The notes beneath the pieces were generated by a model. The model was given only the letters and a program-made list of their open reading frames with translations, searched no databases and was not told where the DNA came from. The translations under genes and the position numbers were made by a program. Shown one piece after another: positions 1 to 6,750 of a stretch of DNA of 14,732 nt (positions within the stretch are counted from its first letter, which is position 1; every line of letters begins with the position of its first letter). Source of the DNA: DATBFX01 sp036558305 (GTDB lineage Bacteria > Chloroflexota > Chloroflexia > Thermomicrobiales > UBA6265); NCBI GenBank assembly GCA_036558305.1, contig DATBFX010000029.1:1-14732 (forward strand). Reading direction: 5' to 3'.

Positions 1-38
1 TCCGAATGGCGGCTCGCGGTCGTACGTCTGGCGATCAT
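1..38 (-). CDS. Start of a leftward gene, cut by the window edge
   Basis: An ATG at 38-36 opens a reading frame that stays open to the window edge and reads M-I-A-R-R-T-T-A-S-R-H-S. A GGAG lies three bases upstream, which is closer than usual, and a GAGGTAGG-like stretch lies further up. The main support is the strong promoter-like element at 90-118 pointing at it. The Arg-Arg pair near the start could belong to an export signal, but twelve residues are too few to assign a family. No function is proposed. Confidence 0.35.
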   Translation of the reverse strand, partial: MIARRTTASRHS

Positions 39-89
39 CGGCTCCGGCGACCTACCTCAGAGGACAGCCGGACAGTGCCGGCGCGCCGC

Positions 90-118
90 AGTCTATCCTT
101 TGCGCGCGAGGGTGGCAA
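90..118 (-). promoter_or_regulatory. Sigma-70-like promoter TTGCCA-N17-TAGACT
   Basis: On the minus strand TTGCCA (118-113) is followed by exactly 17 bases and then TAGACT (95-90). Both hexamers are close to the housekeeping consensus and the spacing is ideal. It would start a transcript near position 83 and serve the leftward frame beginning at 38. The hexamers stand out in this GC-rich setting. Not tested by any expression data. Confidence 0.5.
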
Positions 119-138
119 CGCGGCAACGGTTCTCCGTC

Positions 139-240
139 GGGGAGGGACCCGTGCCCTCCCGTGGCCCGCAGGGCCACACCCGGAGACGGCGTTGGAGGTT
201 ATCGGCCTGGCGGCCGATGGGAGGGCACAGGTCCCTCCCC
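139..240. repeat. Four-hairpin repeat element with long complementary outer arms
   Basis: The 22 bases at 139-160 and 219-240 are inverted copies of each other with one mismatch. Each arm is also self-complementary: GGGAGGG 140-146 with CCCTCCC 154-160, and GGGAGGG 219-225 with CCCTCCC 233-239. Between them lie two more perfect hairpins: GTGGCCC/GGGCCAC (161-167 and 171-177) and ATCGGCC/GGCCGAT (201-207 and 212-218). The element can therefore fold as four hairpins in a row or as one long stem closing a branched structure. It lies just downstream of the leftward gene ending at 268 and could be a terminator or a dispersed REP-like intergenic repeat. No coding sequence is evident. Confidence 0.7.
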
Positions 241-267
241 TACGAAGACGCGTGCGGCTGTTCCGCG

Positions 268-1083
268 CTAGGGGAAGAGGCGGCCGAGGTTGGTGGCGGC
301 GCGGTGTTGCTCGGCCCAGTGCATGGCGTCGAGGATGGCGAGGTTGTCGGTCGTGACCGCGTCGATGCCGAGGGCGACGAGGTCGTTGAGTTGCGCCACG
401 TCGTTGACGGTCCAGGCGAACACCAGCAGACCCCGATCCTTGAACCAGGCCATCGTCTCCGCGTCGAGCAGGTCGGCGCGGATCGAGACGCCGTTGAGGG
501 AGTCCGCCTGGGAAGGATCGTCGAGGAGCGCGGTCAAGCCGCGTTGGGTGGCGATACTGAGCAAGCGGACGGCGTCCGGTGCTCGCTCGTTGAGCGAGGC
601 GAGGGCGGCGATGCTGCGCGCGCTGACGAAGACGCGCCGCCCGTCCTGGTGGCTATGCAGGAAGGCGACGACCGAGCGCAGGGCGGCGGGTGACGTGTCT
701 TTGAGGTCGAGGAGGACGAAGCGGGCACCGGCCGTTCGGTTCCAGGCCTCGCCGAGGGTTGGGGCATGGTAGGCGATCGTCGGCAGCCAATCGGGGGGTG
801 GGACGTGTGCGGCGTAGAGGCGGCCGTCGACGGGGCTGACGTCGATCTCGACCACGTCGGCACCGCGCGCCACCGCCAGATCGGTGGACGGGCCACCGTC
901 GCCGGCGTTGTGGGCGACGGCGAGGACATCGGCGCTGCCGAGGCGGAGGTCGGTCGACAGCGGCCGGTAGAACTGCGATGGCGGTTCGCCCCACCTCGCT
1001 TCCTCGGCGCGACCGGGCCAGGGGAAACCGTTCACCACGAGCACAAGCACGAACAACGCGGGCAGACGGACGAGCCACTTCAT
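268..1083 (-). CDS. Exported glycerophosphodiester phosphodiesterase-like protein
   Basis: The 271-residue product resembles the GDPD family (TIM barrel; hydrolysis of glycerophosphodiesters to glycerol 3-phosphate and an alcohol), which is usually about 250 residues. Residues 1-27 look like a signal peptide: MKWLVR, a hydrophobic run, then a polar stretch at GRAEE, so it probably acts outside the membrane. The start at 1083 is chosen because this peptide begins there; the frame runs open to 1146 but adds only a charged extension. Family marks are AHNAGD (His58), VEIDVS (Glu79, Asp81), His93, the LLDLKD strand and a C-terminal AWTVND...GIDAVTTDN segment. The usual His-Arg-Gly has Asn in place of Arg, and the later His-Asp motif lacks its Asp, so substrate or activity may differ. 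It lies 138 bases downstream of the ECF42 gene, probably as a separate unit. Confidence 0.8.
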   Translation of the reverse strand: MKWLVRLPALFVLVLVVNGFPWPGRAEEARWGEPPSQFYRPLSTDLRLGSADVLAVAHNAGDGGPSTDLAVARGADVVEIDVSPVDGRLYAAHVPPPDWLPTIAYHAPTLGEAWNRTAGARFVLLDLKDTSPAALRSVVAFLHSHQDGRRVFVSARSIAALASLNERAPDAVRLLSIATQRGLTALLDDPSQADSLNGVSIRADLLDAETMAWFKDRGLLVFAWTVNDVAQLNDLVALGIDAVTTDNLAILDAMHWAEQHRAATNLGRLFP

Positions 1084-1136
1084 CGTGCGGGCATCCGATC
1101 TTCGCAAGCACCGGACGCCATCGCGACCACGAGCTC

Positions 1137-1172
1137 CCGCGGGCACCCCGGCCCGCGGTGCCTCTTCGGCAC
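1137..1172 (-). terminator. Two adjacent hairpins downstream of the ECF42 gene
   Basis: Reading leftward from the ECF42 stop, a GTGCC/GGCAC hairpin (1158-1162 with 1168-1172, 5-base loop) is followed at once by an 8-bp GC-only hairpin, CCGCGGGC with GCCCGCGG (1137-1144 and 1151-1158, 6-base loop). The two share one base, so only one can form fully. There is no T-tract, so intrinsic termination is uncertain. They may separate the sigma-factor operon from the phosphodiesterase gene or act in the latter's leader. Confidence 0.3.
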
Positions 1173-1221
1173 AAATCCGGTACGAACAGCATAGTGATAC
1201 CGGTCACCAGCCGTTTATTGT

Positions 1222-2526
1222 CTATACGAAGGTGCCCGAATCTTGGTTCGTTGGTCCCGCCGATCCGGTAGCGGTGCCAGACGATACCTCGGCAAGGCGT
1301 CGGCGGAGGTAGGCGCGATCGCTGGCGGTACGGGCGAGGTCGAGGGCACGGGCATACCACGCCGCCGCCTCGGCGGGCCGTCCCGCCCGGCGGAGAAGAT
1401 CGGCGCGGGCAGCCGGCAGCAGGTGATAGGTGGCGAGCGCACCCGATGCGTCGAGGCGATCCAAGAGCGCCAGCCCGGCCGGCGGCCCGTCCGCCATCGC
1501 GACGGCGACGGCCCGGTTCAACTCGACGACCGGCGAGGGGAAGTGACAGGTGAGGGTCGCGTAGAGACCGGCGATCTGCGGCCAATCCGTCGCGTCGGGT
1601 GACGCCGCTTCGGCGTGGACGGCGGCGATGGCCGCCTGGATCTGGTACGGACCGGGGCGGCGGTAGCGGAGCGCTCGTTGCACCAGGACGGTTCCCTCGT
1701 CGATTTCGGGTCGATTCCAGCGTGCGCGGTCTTGTTCCTCCAAGACGACGAGATCGCCGTGCGGAGAAAAACGTGCGTCTCGCCGGGCGTCGTGGAGCAG
1801 CATCAATGCGAGGAGGCCCATCGCCTCCGGTTCGTCCGGCATCAGGGCGACGAGGAGGCCGCCGAGCCGGATCGCCTCGGTCGAGAGTTCCGGCCGGAGG
1901 GGGACATCGCCCGCGGTCGGCGAATAGCCTTCGTTGAAGATGAGGTAGAGAGTGGCGAGCACGGAGCGGAGTCGTTCGGGTAGGGCGTGGTCGGCCGGAA
2001 TTTCGTAGGGGATGCGGGCGTCGCGGATTTTCCGCTTCGCCCGCACCAGTCGTTGCGCCAGGGTGGTTTCCGTGGTGAGAAAGGCGCGGGCGATCTCCGG
2101 TGTCGCGAGACCGCCCAGCGTGTGCAGGGTCAGGGCCACCTGGGCTTCGACGGCCAGCGCCGGGTGGCAACAGGTGAAGATCAAGCGGAGGCGATCGTCG
2201 GGGATGCCGGTGTCCATTTCGTCCGCCTCGTCCTGCCGGTCGAACTCGATCAACGCGGCCAGCGCCGCCTCCTTGGTGGCCAGGTTGGCGTTGCGGCGCA
2301 GGCGGTCGATCGCCTTGCGGCGGGCGGTCGCCGTGATCCAGGCGCCGGGGTTGTCGGGAATGCCGCGGGCGGGCCAGATTTCGAGCGCGGTCAGGAAGGC
2401 GTCCTGCACCGCGTCTTCGGCGAGATCGAAATCCCCGACCTGCCGAATCAACGTCGCCAGGACCCGTCCCGCTTCCTCGCGGAACGTCTCGCCGACTGTC
2501 CGATCGGTCTCCTGCGCCACGCTCAT
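1222..2526 (-). CDS. ECF sigma factor, ECF42 type, with C-terminal TPR-like extension
   Basis: The 434-residue product is an extracytoplasmic-function sigma factor that would direct RNA polymerase to a small regulon. Region 2 spans about residues 15-80 (DLAEDAVQDAFLTALE, then GAWITATARRKAIDRLRR). Region 4 spans about 115-185 (LRLIFTCCHPAL, then a helix-turn-helix ending in VRAKRKIRDA). The rest is the long extension (DUF6596 then TPR-like helices) that defines ECF42 and makes the protein about twice normal ECF length; FNEGYSP is characteristic. In this group the extension, not a separate anti-sigma factor, is thought to control activity. It follows the DGPF/YCII gene by a short gap, the usual ECF42 pairing. 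Start choice is uncertain: 2526 has GGAG only two bases upstream and best fits family N-termini; an in-frame ATG at 2556 would add ten residues. Confidence 0.93.
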   Translation of the reverse strand: MSVAQETDRTVGETFREEAGRVLATLIRQVGDFDLAEDAVQDAFLTALEIWPARGIPDNPGAWITATARRKAIDRLRRNANLATKEAALAALIEFDRQDEADEMDTGIPDDRLRLIFTCCHPALAVEAQVALTLHTLGGLATPEIARAFLTTETTLAQRLVRAKRKIRDARIPYEIPADHALPERLRSVLATLYLIFNEGYSPTAGDVPLRPELSTEAIRLGGLLVALMPDEPEAMGLLALMLLHDARRDARFSPHGDLVVLEEQDRARWNRPEIDEGTVLVQRALRYRRPGPYQIQAAIAAVHAEAASPDATDWPQIAGLYATLTCHFPSPVVELNRAVAVAMADGPPAGLALLDRLDASGALATYHLLPAARADLLRRAGRPAEAAAWYARALDLARTASDRAYLRRRLAEVSSGTATGSAGPTNQDSGTFV

Positions 2527-2588
2527 CGCTCCGGTCGGGACGACCACTCGCCGCATTTCGGTCGCCCCGGCCCGACCGATCGGATCGT

Positions 2589-2960
2589 CTACGATGCGGC
2601 TCCGTCGGTACCGAATTCCATGATCGGGCGGATCTCGACGGAGCCGCCGCGCGGCAGGTGCGGCATCTTGCCGACCCAGGCGATCGCCTCGTCGAGGTTG
2701 TCGGCGTTGATGACGAAGTAGCCGCCGAGTTGCTCTTTCGTCTCCGCGAAGGGGCCGTCGGTGATGAGGTTGCCACCGTTGCCGTGGCGGACCGTGGTCG
2801 CCGTCAGCGTCGGTTGCAGCGCCTCGCCGCCGAGCATCTTGCCCGATTTGCCGAGGTCCTCGCTGTAGGACATCCAGGCCGCCATGTTGGCGTTCTGCTC
2901 GTCCGGCGTCATCGCGGCGTCGGCGCGCTCGTCGGAATAGATCAGGGCCAGGTACCGCAT
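2589..2960 (-). CDS. DGPF/YCII-related protein, partner of the ECF42 sigma factor
   Basis: A 123-residue YCII-like protein. The N-terminus MRYLALIYSDE and the motif ITDGPFAETKEQLGGYFVI (Asp-Gly-Pro-Phe at 68-71) are diagnostic of the DGPF family, a small ferredoxin-like alpha/beta fold of unknown biochemical role. DGPF genes are the standard neighbours and targets of ECF42 sigma factors. The start at 2960 has a good ribosome site (GAAGGGAG, 8 bases upstream); the same frame runs open to 3062 but the extra residues do not look like the family. First gene of a leftward operon with the sigma factor; an ECF42-like promoter lies at 3088-3114, giving a leader of about 120 bases. It may sense or process a small metabolite, but this is not established. 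Confidence 0.93.
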   Translation of the reverse strand: MRYLALIYSDERADAAMTPDEQNANMAAWMSYSEDLGKSGKMLGGEALQPTLTATTVRHGNGGNLITDGPFAETKEQLGGYFVINADNLDEAIAWVGKMPHLPRGGSVEIRPIMEFGTDGAAS

Positions 2961-3087
2961 CGTTGTGCTCCCTTCTGGTTGGACCGAGTTGCCATAGGTG
3001 AAGTTGTCAGGGTGCCACGTTGCCGTCGTCAGGTCATCCAGTTCCTCCCGCTCGCGGGGCACCGGCGCGATTCGCCGTTACCAATAC

Positions 3088-3114
3088 GACGAACGGGGAG
3101 ACGCGAAATCGACA
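3088..3114 (-). promoter_or_regulatory. Candidate ECF42-dependent promoter, TGTCGA-N17-CGTC
   Basis: On the minus strand TGTCGA (3114-3109) is followed by 17 bases and CGTC (3091-3088). From memory, published work on Streptomyces ECF42 factors describes a TGTCGA -35 and a CG(A/T)C -10 upstream of DGPF genes, which this matches. It lies upstream of the DGPF/ECF42 pair in the right direction, so autoregulation is the natural reading. The leader to the start at 2960 would be about 120 bases, longer than average. Confidence 0.55.
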
Positions 3115-3201
3115 CGGCAGCCCGGAATCGGGGCAAGGAATTGGCGTTCGAGACCGGCGATACGGCGATTGTCCCGGCGACCCGCGCGTAGGCACACACC
3201 G

Positions 3202-3230
3202 TTGCAAAGGTAGTTTTCGCGACGCATAAT
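3202..3230 (+). promoter_or_regulatory. Sigma-70-like promoter TTGCAA-N17-CATAAT
   Basis: TTGCAA (3202-3207), 17 bases, then CATAAT (3225-3230). Spacing is ideal and the -10 differs from TATAAT at one base. It lies in an AT-richer patch about 60 bases ahead of the exported protein at 3291, which has the ribosome site GGGAGGG five to eight bases before its ATG. It diverges from the ECF42-type promoter at 3088-3114. Confidence 0.6.
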
Positions 3231-3290
3231 CCGCGAGTATGCGTAAACCTAGCTCGTCCGATCGTCGCCGCAAGTCGGGAGGGAACCGGC

Positions 3291-4208
3291 ATGTCTCGCC
3301 TCATCGCTTGTCTGTTGATCGCGTCGGCGCTGCTCGCCGGTGCGTCGTCGGTCGCGGCCGCCCAGGAAGGATCGCCCGAGGCCGGGTATCCGGCACGGAA
3401 TCTTTCCCTACTCGAAGGACTCGGACTGCCGGAGATCAACCTCGTCGCGACGGATTCCGATGTGACCGGGGCGCCGACGGAGGTGGAGGCGGGGCGCTAC
3501 TTCGTGACGCTCGACAACCAGAGTGTCGACGACGAAATCGAGGTGTACTTCGTCGTCCTTCCCGCCAGCGTCACCCAGGAACAGGCGATGGCGGATCTCA
3601 ATTCGGACAGCGACGAAGCCCCCGGCTGGTTCTACGAGGCGACCTGGGCCGGCGGGCCGAACGCCTACCTCGGGCAAAAGGACGGCGCCGTGGTGGAACT
3701 GGCCGCCGGCGATTGGTTCATCGCCGTCGACCGCAGCGGCGAATCCGGCCCCGCGGGCCAGTCGCCCGACACGACCTCGGCCCTGAAGGTGACGGGCGAG
3801 TTGACCGCGGGCGAGGGAATCGTGGGGGCGGTGCCGGTCAACCTGAAGGAATACACGTTCGAGATTCCCGCCTCGGTCGCGGCCGGTCCGCAGATCTGGG
3901 AGTTGACCAATACCGGCAAGCAGCCCCATTTCCTCGCGGTCGCTCAGGTACCGGACGGGACGACCTTCGACCAGGTGATGGGTCTGATCGCGTTCGCGTT
4001 CACCGGGACGCCGCAGGCGAATCTCTCCCTCGGTTTCGAGGATGTTCAGGACGTCTACGACTCGTCGGTCGTCTCGGCGGCGCAGCGCACCTGGATTCAG
4101 ATGGACCTCGACCCGGGGACGTACGTCGCCATCTGTTTCATCCCCGACCAGGAGACCCAACAGCCCCACGCGGCCATGGGCATGGTCCAGGTCTTTACCG
4201 TCGGCTAA
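3291..4208 (+). CDS. Exported two-domain protein with a cupredoxin-like C-terminal half
   Basis: A 305-residue secreted protein. Residues 1-24 form a signal peptide (MSRLIACLLIASALLAGASS, cleavage near AAAQ). Two beta-rich halves follow, about 60-170 and 185-305, each with a GRY/GTY-like strand and a GDWFIAVD or GTYVAICF edge, suggesting an internal duplication of a cupredoxin-like fold. Only the second half has possible type-1 copper ligands: His213 (KQPHF), Cys282 (AICF), His293 (QPHAAM) and Met298. The His-to-Met spacing equals that of plastocyanin, but the Cys-to-His gap of ten residues is longer than in plastocyanin or auracyanin. A small extracytoplasmic electron carrier or copper-binding protein is therefore possible; without copper it may be purely structural. 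The start has a strong ribosome site, its own promoter at 3202-3230, and a hairpin after the stop. No cognate oxidase or reductase is adjacent. Confidence 0.85.
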   Translation: MSRLIACLLIASALLAGASSVAAAQEGSPEAGYPARNLSLLEGLGLPEINLVATDSDVTGAPTEVEAGRYFVTLDNQSVDDEIEVYFVVLPASVTQEQAMADLNSDSDEAPGWFYEATWAGGPNAYLGQKDGAVVELAAGDWFIAVDRSGESGPAGQSPDTTSALKVTGELTAGEGIVGAVPVNLKEYTFEIPASVAAGPQIWELTNTGKQPHFLAVAQVPDGTTFDQVMGLIAFAFTGTPQANLSLGFEDVQDVYDSSVVSAAQRTWIQMDLDPGTYVAICFIPDQETQQPHAAMGMVQVFTVG

Positions 4209-4222
4209 CCGGTGCCGGCGTG

Positions 4223-4274
4223 CGGTGCTGGGGAGCGCTCCTCATCAACGCTGGGGAGACGCTCCCCAGCACCG
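4223..4274. terminator. Convergent bidirectional terminator-like inverted repeat
   Basis: A perfect 15-bp inverted repeat, CGGTGCTGGGGAGCG (4223-4237) with CGCTCCCCAGCACCG (4260-4274), has a 22-base loop. It occupies nearly all of the space between the convergent genes ending at 4208 and 4277, as expected for a shared terminator. A second copy of GCTGGGGAG in the loop (4250-4258) can pair instead with 4262-4270 around a 3-base loop, so two exclusive hairpins exist. No T-tract follows on either strand. Confidence 0.6.
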
Positions 4275-4276
4275 AA

Positions 4277-5425
4277 TCAGATGACGTTGTGCTCCTGCGC
4301 CAGCGCGCCTTCGCGGAAACGGGAAGGGCGGAAGGCGGTGATGTCGACCGTTTTGGCCGCGCCGTCGAGAAGCAGTTCGGCCATGCAGGCGCCGATGGCC
4401 GGGCCCTGCATGAAGCCGTGGCCGCTGAAGCCGGCGGCCACGGCGAGGCCGTCCGGTTCGCCGAGGAAGCCGAGGACCGGGTTGTCGTCCGGGGTGATCT
4501 CGTAGAAACCGGCCCATCCGCGCAGGACGTTGGCGTCGGCGAAGATGGGCACGCGGGCGACGAGCGCCTCGACGTTTTGGATCAGCCAGTCCTCGTCGAC
4601 GGTTTTGTTGAAGCTGCTCGGTTCGGCGCGGTTGCCCATGCCGAAGAGGAAGCCGCCGCTCTCGGGGTGGAAGTAGAGACCGGTGGCGAAGTCGATCGTC
4701 ATCGGTAAGCTCGGCGGCAGCGCGGCAAACGGCTCGGTGACGAAGCTCATCCGGCGGTAGGGATCGACCGGGATGTCGACGCCGGCCAGTTTCCCAACCA
4801 AACGCGTCTGCGGCCCGGCACAGATGATCGCAAGCGGTGTCGCGATCGCGCCGGCCGGCGTCTCGACCCCTGTCACGCACCCGTTCGCGACGCGAATCCC
4901 GGTCGCAGCCGTCTCTTCCCGGATTTCGACGCCGAGCCGTCTGGCCGCCTGGGCGAACCCGATCGTGGCGGCGAAGGTGTCGCACCACCCGTCCTCGGGA
5001 CAGAACGTCCCGCCGTAGACGTCGTCGAGCACGAGGTGGGGATTGATGGCGGCGATCTCGTCCGGCGCCACCCACCGAGCCGGCACGCCGAGCCCTTGCT
5101 GGAGGGCGAGATTCCCACGGAAGACCGGCTCTTCGGCCGGGTCGGTGAGCAAGAAGAGGTAGCCCTGTTGCCGCAGGCTAATGTCCTGCCCGAACCGCTC
5201 GTGGAAGCACTCCCAGACGCGGACGCTGTAGGTCGCGAGGCGAACGTTCGTCTCGGTCGAGAACTGCTGCCTGATCCCGCCCGCGGCGTCGGAGGTGGCG
5301 CCGCGACCGATCGTGTCTTTCTCGAGGACGACGACGTCGGTCAGTCCGCACTCGGCCAGCGCGTGGGCGATCGCACAGCCCATGATTCCGGCGCCGATGA
5401 CGACGGCGTCCGCCGTGGTTCGCAC
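4277..5425 (-). CDS. FAD-dependent oxidoreductase, DAO / sarcosine-oxidase-beta-like
   Basis: A 382-residue flavoprotein of the D-amino-acid oxidase superfamily, which oxidises secondary or primary amines such as sarcosine, glycine or D-amino acids. The FAD-binding Rossmann motif is VVIGAGIMGCAIAHAL (GAGIMG at 11-16) with the ribose-binding Glu35 after VVVLEK. SDAAGGIRQQFSTE (about 45-60) follows the pattern of the sarcosine oxidase beta/SoxB group. The C-terminal GWAGFYEITPDDNPVLG and GFSGHGFMQGPAIG are the usual second FAD-contact segments. Length is normal for a monomeric DAO-type enzyme. No SoxA, SoxD or SoxG partner is adjacent. A GTG at 5425 is chosen as start because a perfect AGGAGG lies six bases before it; the GTG at 5443 would overlap the upstream stop but buries that site inside the gene. 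It follows the Uma2 gene by 14 bases, so both are probably one transcript. The true substrate cannot be told. Confidence 0.9.
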   Translation of the reverse strand: MRTTADAVVIGAGIMGCAIAHALAECGLTDVVVLEKDTIGRGATSDAAGGIRQQFSTETNVRLATYSVRVWECFHERFGQDISLRQQGYLFLLTDPAEEPVFRGNLALQQGLGVPARWVAPDEIAAINPHLVLDDVYGGTFCPEDGWCDTFAATIGFAQAARRLGVEIREETAATGIRVANGCVTGVETPAGAIATPLAIICAGPQTRLVGKLAGVDIPVDPYRRMSFVTEPFAALPPSLPMTIDFATGLYFHPESGGFLFGMGNRAEPSSFNKTVDEDWLIQNVEALVARVPIFADANVLRGWAGFYEITPDDNPVLGFLGEPDGLAVAAGFSGHGFMQGPAIGACMAELLLDGAAKTVDITAFRPSRFREGALAQEHNVI

Positions 5426-5431
5426 GCTGAT

Positions 5432-5437
5432 CCTCCT
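5432..5437 (-). promoter_or_regulatory. Ribosome binding site that fixes the oxidoreductase start
   Basis: AGGAGG on the minus strand, six bases upstream of the GTG at 5425. It supports that start over the in-frame GTG at 5443, which overlaps the stop of the preceding gene. Confidence 0.65.
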
Positions 5438-5439
5438 GC

Positions 5440-6009
5440 TCACTGACTCGGCACGCCGCGCCGTCGGAAGATCTCCGAGACGCGGATGCGGAAACCGGGC
5501 AGCACCGGGTCGCCGGCGAGTTCGTCGTCCTCGGTCAGCAGTTGCTCGGAGCCGTCGGCGCGGAATACCGACACCGTCCGCGGGGTTGGTCGCGCGAGCA
5601 CGACCAGGGGGACGCCGGCCTCGAGATAGATCGCGACCCGCTCCCGCATCTCTCGCTCGGTGTTCGACGGCGACTTGAACTCGGCGACGAAATCGGGAAC
5701 AACCCGCCCGTACCCGTCGGGCAATTCGCCGGGTGCCCAGCGATCGCCTCGGACAAAACTGATGTCGGGAGCGAGGGTCGAGGGTGGGTCACCGGGGAAA
5801 ACGTACCGGGTGTCAGAATTCAGCACCTCCCCCAAATCTCGCTCGTAAACGAAGGTTGATAGATACCACTGAAGTCGTCCCCCGCTCGCCCCGTGGCGAA
5901 TGCCCATCCCCTGGACCTCCCTCAATTCGCCCCGGACGATTTCGTACCGCTCCCCCTCTTCGCCCATCGCTTCGAGGTCTTCGGCGGTCAGGATGCGTGT
6001 CGCGACCAT
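5440..6009 (-). CDS. Uma2-family PD-(D/E)XK nuclease-like protein
   Basis: A 189-residue Uma2 (DUF820) family protein, a restriction-endonuclease-like fold expanded in cyanobacteria and Chloroflexota. ILTAEDLEAM, then GERYEIVRGEL at about 19-30, is the usual N-terminal signature. The putative catalytic core is TLAPDISFV (Asp near 82) and PDFVAEFKSPS (Glu near 110, Lys near 112), followed by an EMRERVAIYLEAGVPLVVLA helix-strand unit. Family biology is unclear; a DNA-targeting role is assumed from the fold. The start at 6009 has AAGGGAAG upstream; the frame is open further to 6771 but that part runs antisense over the sigma gene and is not family-like. It is divergent from the sigma factor at 6157 and is probably cotranscribed with the downstream oxidoreductase, with which it has no obvious functional link. 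Confidence 0.9.
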   Translation of the reverse strand: MVATRILTAEDLEAMGEEGERYEIVRGELREVQGMGIRHGASGGRLQWYLSTFVYERDLGEVLNSDTRYVFPGDPPSTLAPDISFVRGDRWAPGELPDGYGRVVPDFVAEFKSPSNTEREMRERVAIYLEAGVPLVVLARPTPRTVSVFRADGSEQLLTEDDELAGDPVLPGFRIRVSEIFRRRGVPSQ

Positions 6010-6156
6010 CGTCGTGCTTCCCTTGCCTGGCTGGCAGCGAGTTCGTCGGTTCGCCGTCGGTCCGGGGGCGATGGTAGCACGTTGACCGGGGCGCATCGGG
6101 ACGACGGTGCAGTCTCCGACACCACCGGCCGGGAGCGGACGGGGTACCATGAGCGC

Positions 6157-6750
6157 GTGATCAGACGGTTCTCCCCGGCGTCCGCGGACGACGCAAATCA
6201 GAGCGATCCTGGGCTGGTGCGGGCATGCCTCGAAGGCGACGAGGCGGCATGGGCGGAGCTTGTCGAGCGGTACCAGCGCCTGGTGCTGTCGGTCGCGCGG
6301 CGCTGCGGGCTCGCCGACGCCGATGCCGACGACGTCTTCCAGATCGTCTTTACGACCTTGTTTCGCCGCCTGGAAGGGCTGCGCGATCAGACCCGCCTCT
6401 CGTCCTGGTTGATCACGACGACCTACCGCGAGGCCTGGCGTCTCGGCAAGAGCGCCCAACGGCACGCGCCGCTGAGCGAGGCGATCGTCGACGTCGGCAC
6501 GCCGCCGCTCGACCTCGTCGCCCAAACCGAGCGCGAGCAGACGGTCCGCGAGGCGATGACTCGCCTCGACGACCGCTGCCGCGACCTCCTCACCGTGCTC
6601 TTCCTCAGCGCCGAGCAGCCGGCCTACGACGAGATCGCCCGGCGCTTCGGCATGCCGGTTGGCAGTATCGGACCGACGCGTGCCCGCTGCTTCAAGAAAC
6701 TCGAAGCGATCTTGCAGGAGTTCGGCGTGAGGGCGGATGAGGGCGGGTGA
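6157..6750 (+). CDS. Sigma-70 family (ECF-type) sigma factor of the CHAT operon
   Basis: A 197-residue two-domain sigma factor. Region 2 is at about 20-95: LVRACLEGDEAAWAELVERY, then ADDVFQIVFTTLFRRLE and SWLITTTYREAWR. Region 4 is at about 130-190: RLDDRCRDLLTVLFL, then EIARRFGMPVGSIGPTRARC, where GSIGPTRAR (169-177) is the recognition-helix region. It would replace the housekeeping sigma for a specific promoter set. The GTG at 6157 is chosen; the ATG at 6149 is out of frame and ends after three codons, and the open frame upstream of 6157 has no sigma-like sequence. A TTGACC at 6082 may be part of its promoter but no clear -10 follows. The last eight codons and the stop lie in a 10-bp tandem repeat. 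It is the first gene of an operon with an anti-sigma candidate and a TPR-CHAT protein. Confidence 0.88.
   Translation: MIRRFSPASADDANQSDPGLVRACLEGDEAAWAELVERYQRLVLSVARRCGLADADADDVFQIVFTTLFRRLEGLRDQTRLSSWLITTTYREAWRLGKSAQRHAPLSEAIVDVGTPPLDLVAQTEREQTVREAMTRLDDRCRDLLTVLFLSAEQPAYDEIARRFGMPVGSIGPTRARCFKKLEAILQEFGVRADEGG

Noticed and set aside
653..2776. A 707-codon minus-strand open frame overlapping the DGPF, ECF42 and phosphodiesterase genes
   Set aside because: It is Arg/Pro/Gly-rich, has no domain, and crosses three well-supported genes in another frame.
3239..4708. A 489-codon plus-strand open frame running from the exported protein into the FAD oxidoreductase
   Set aside because: Low-complexity Arg/Gly-rich sequence crossing a terminator-like hairpin and two real genes.
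6149..6160. ATG at 6149 as the sigma-factor start
   Set aside because: It is out of frame and ends after three codons (ATGAGCGCGTGA); the in-frame GTG at 6157 fits.
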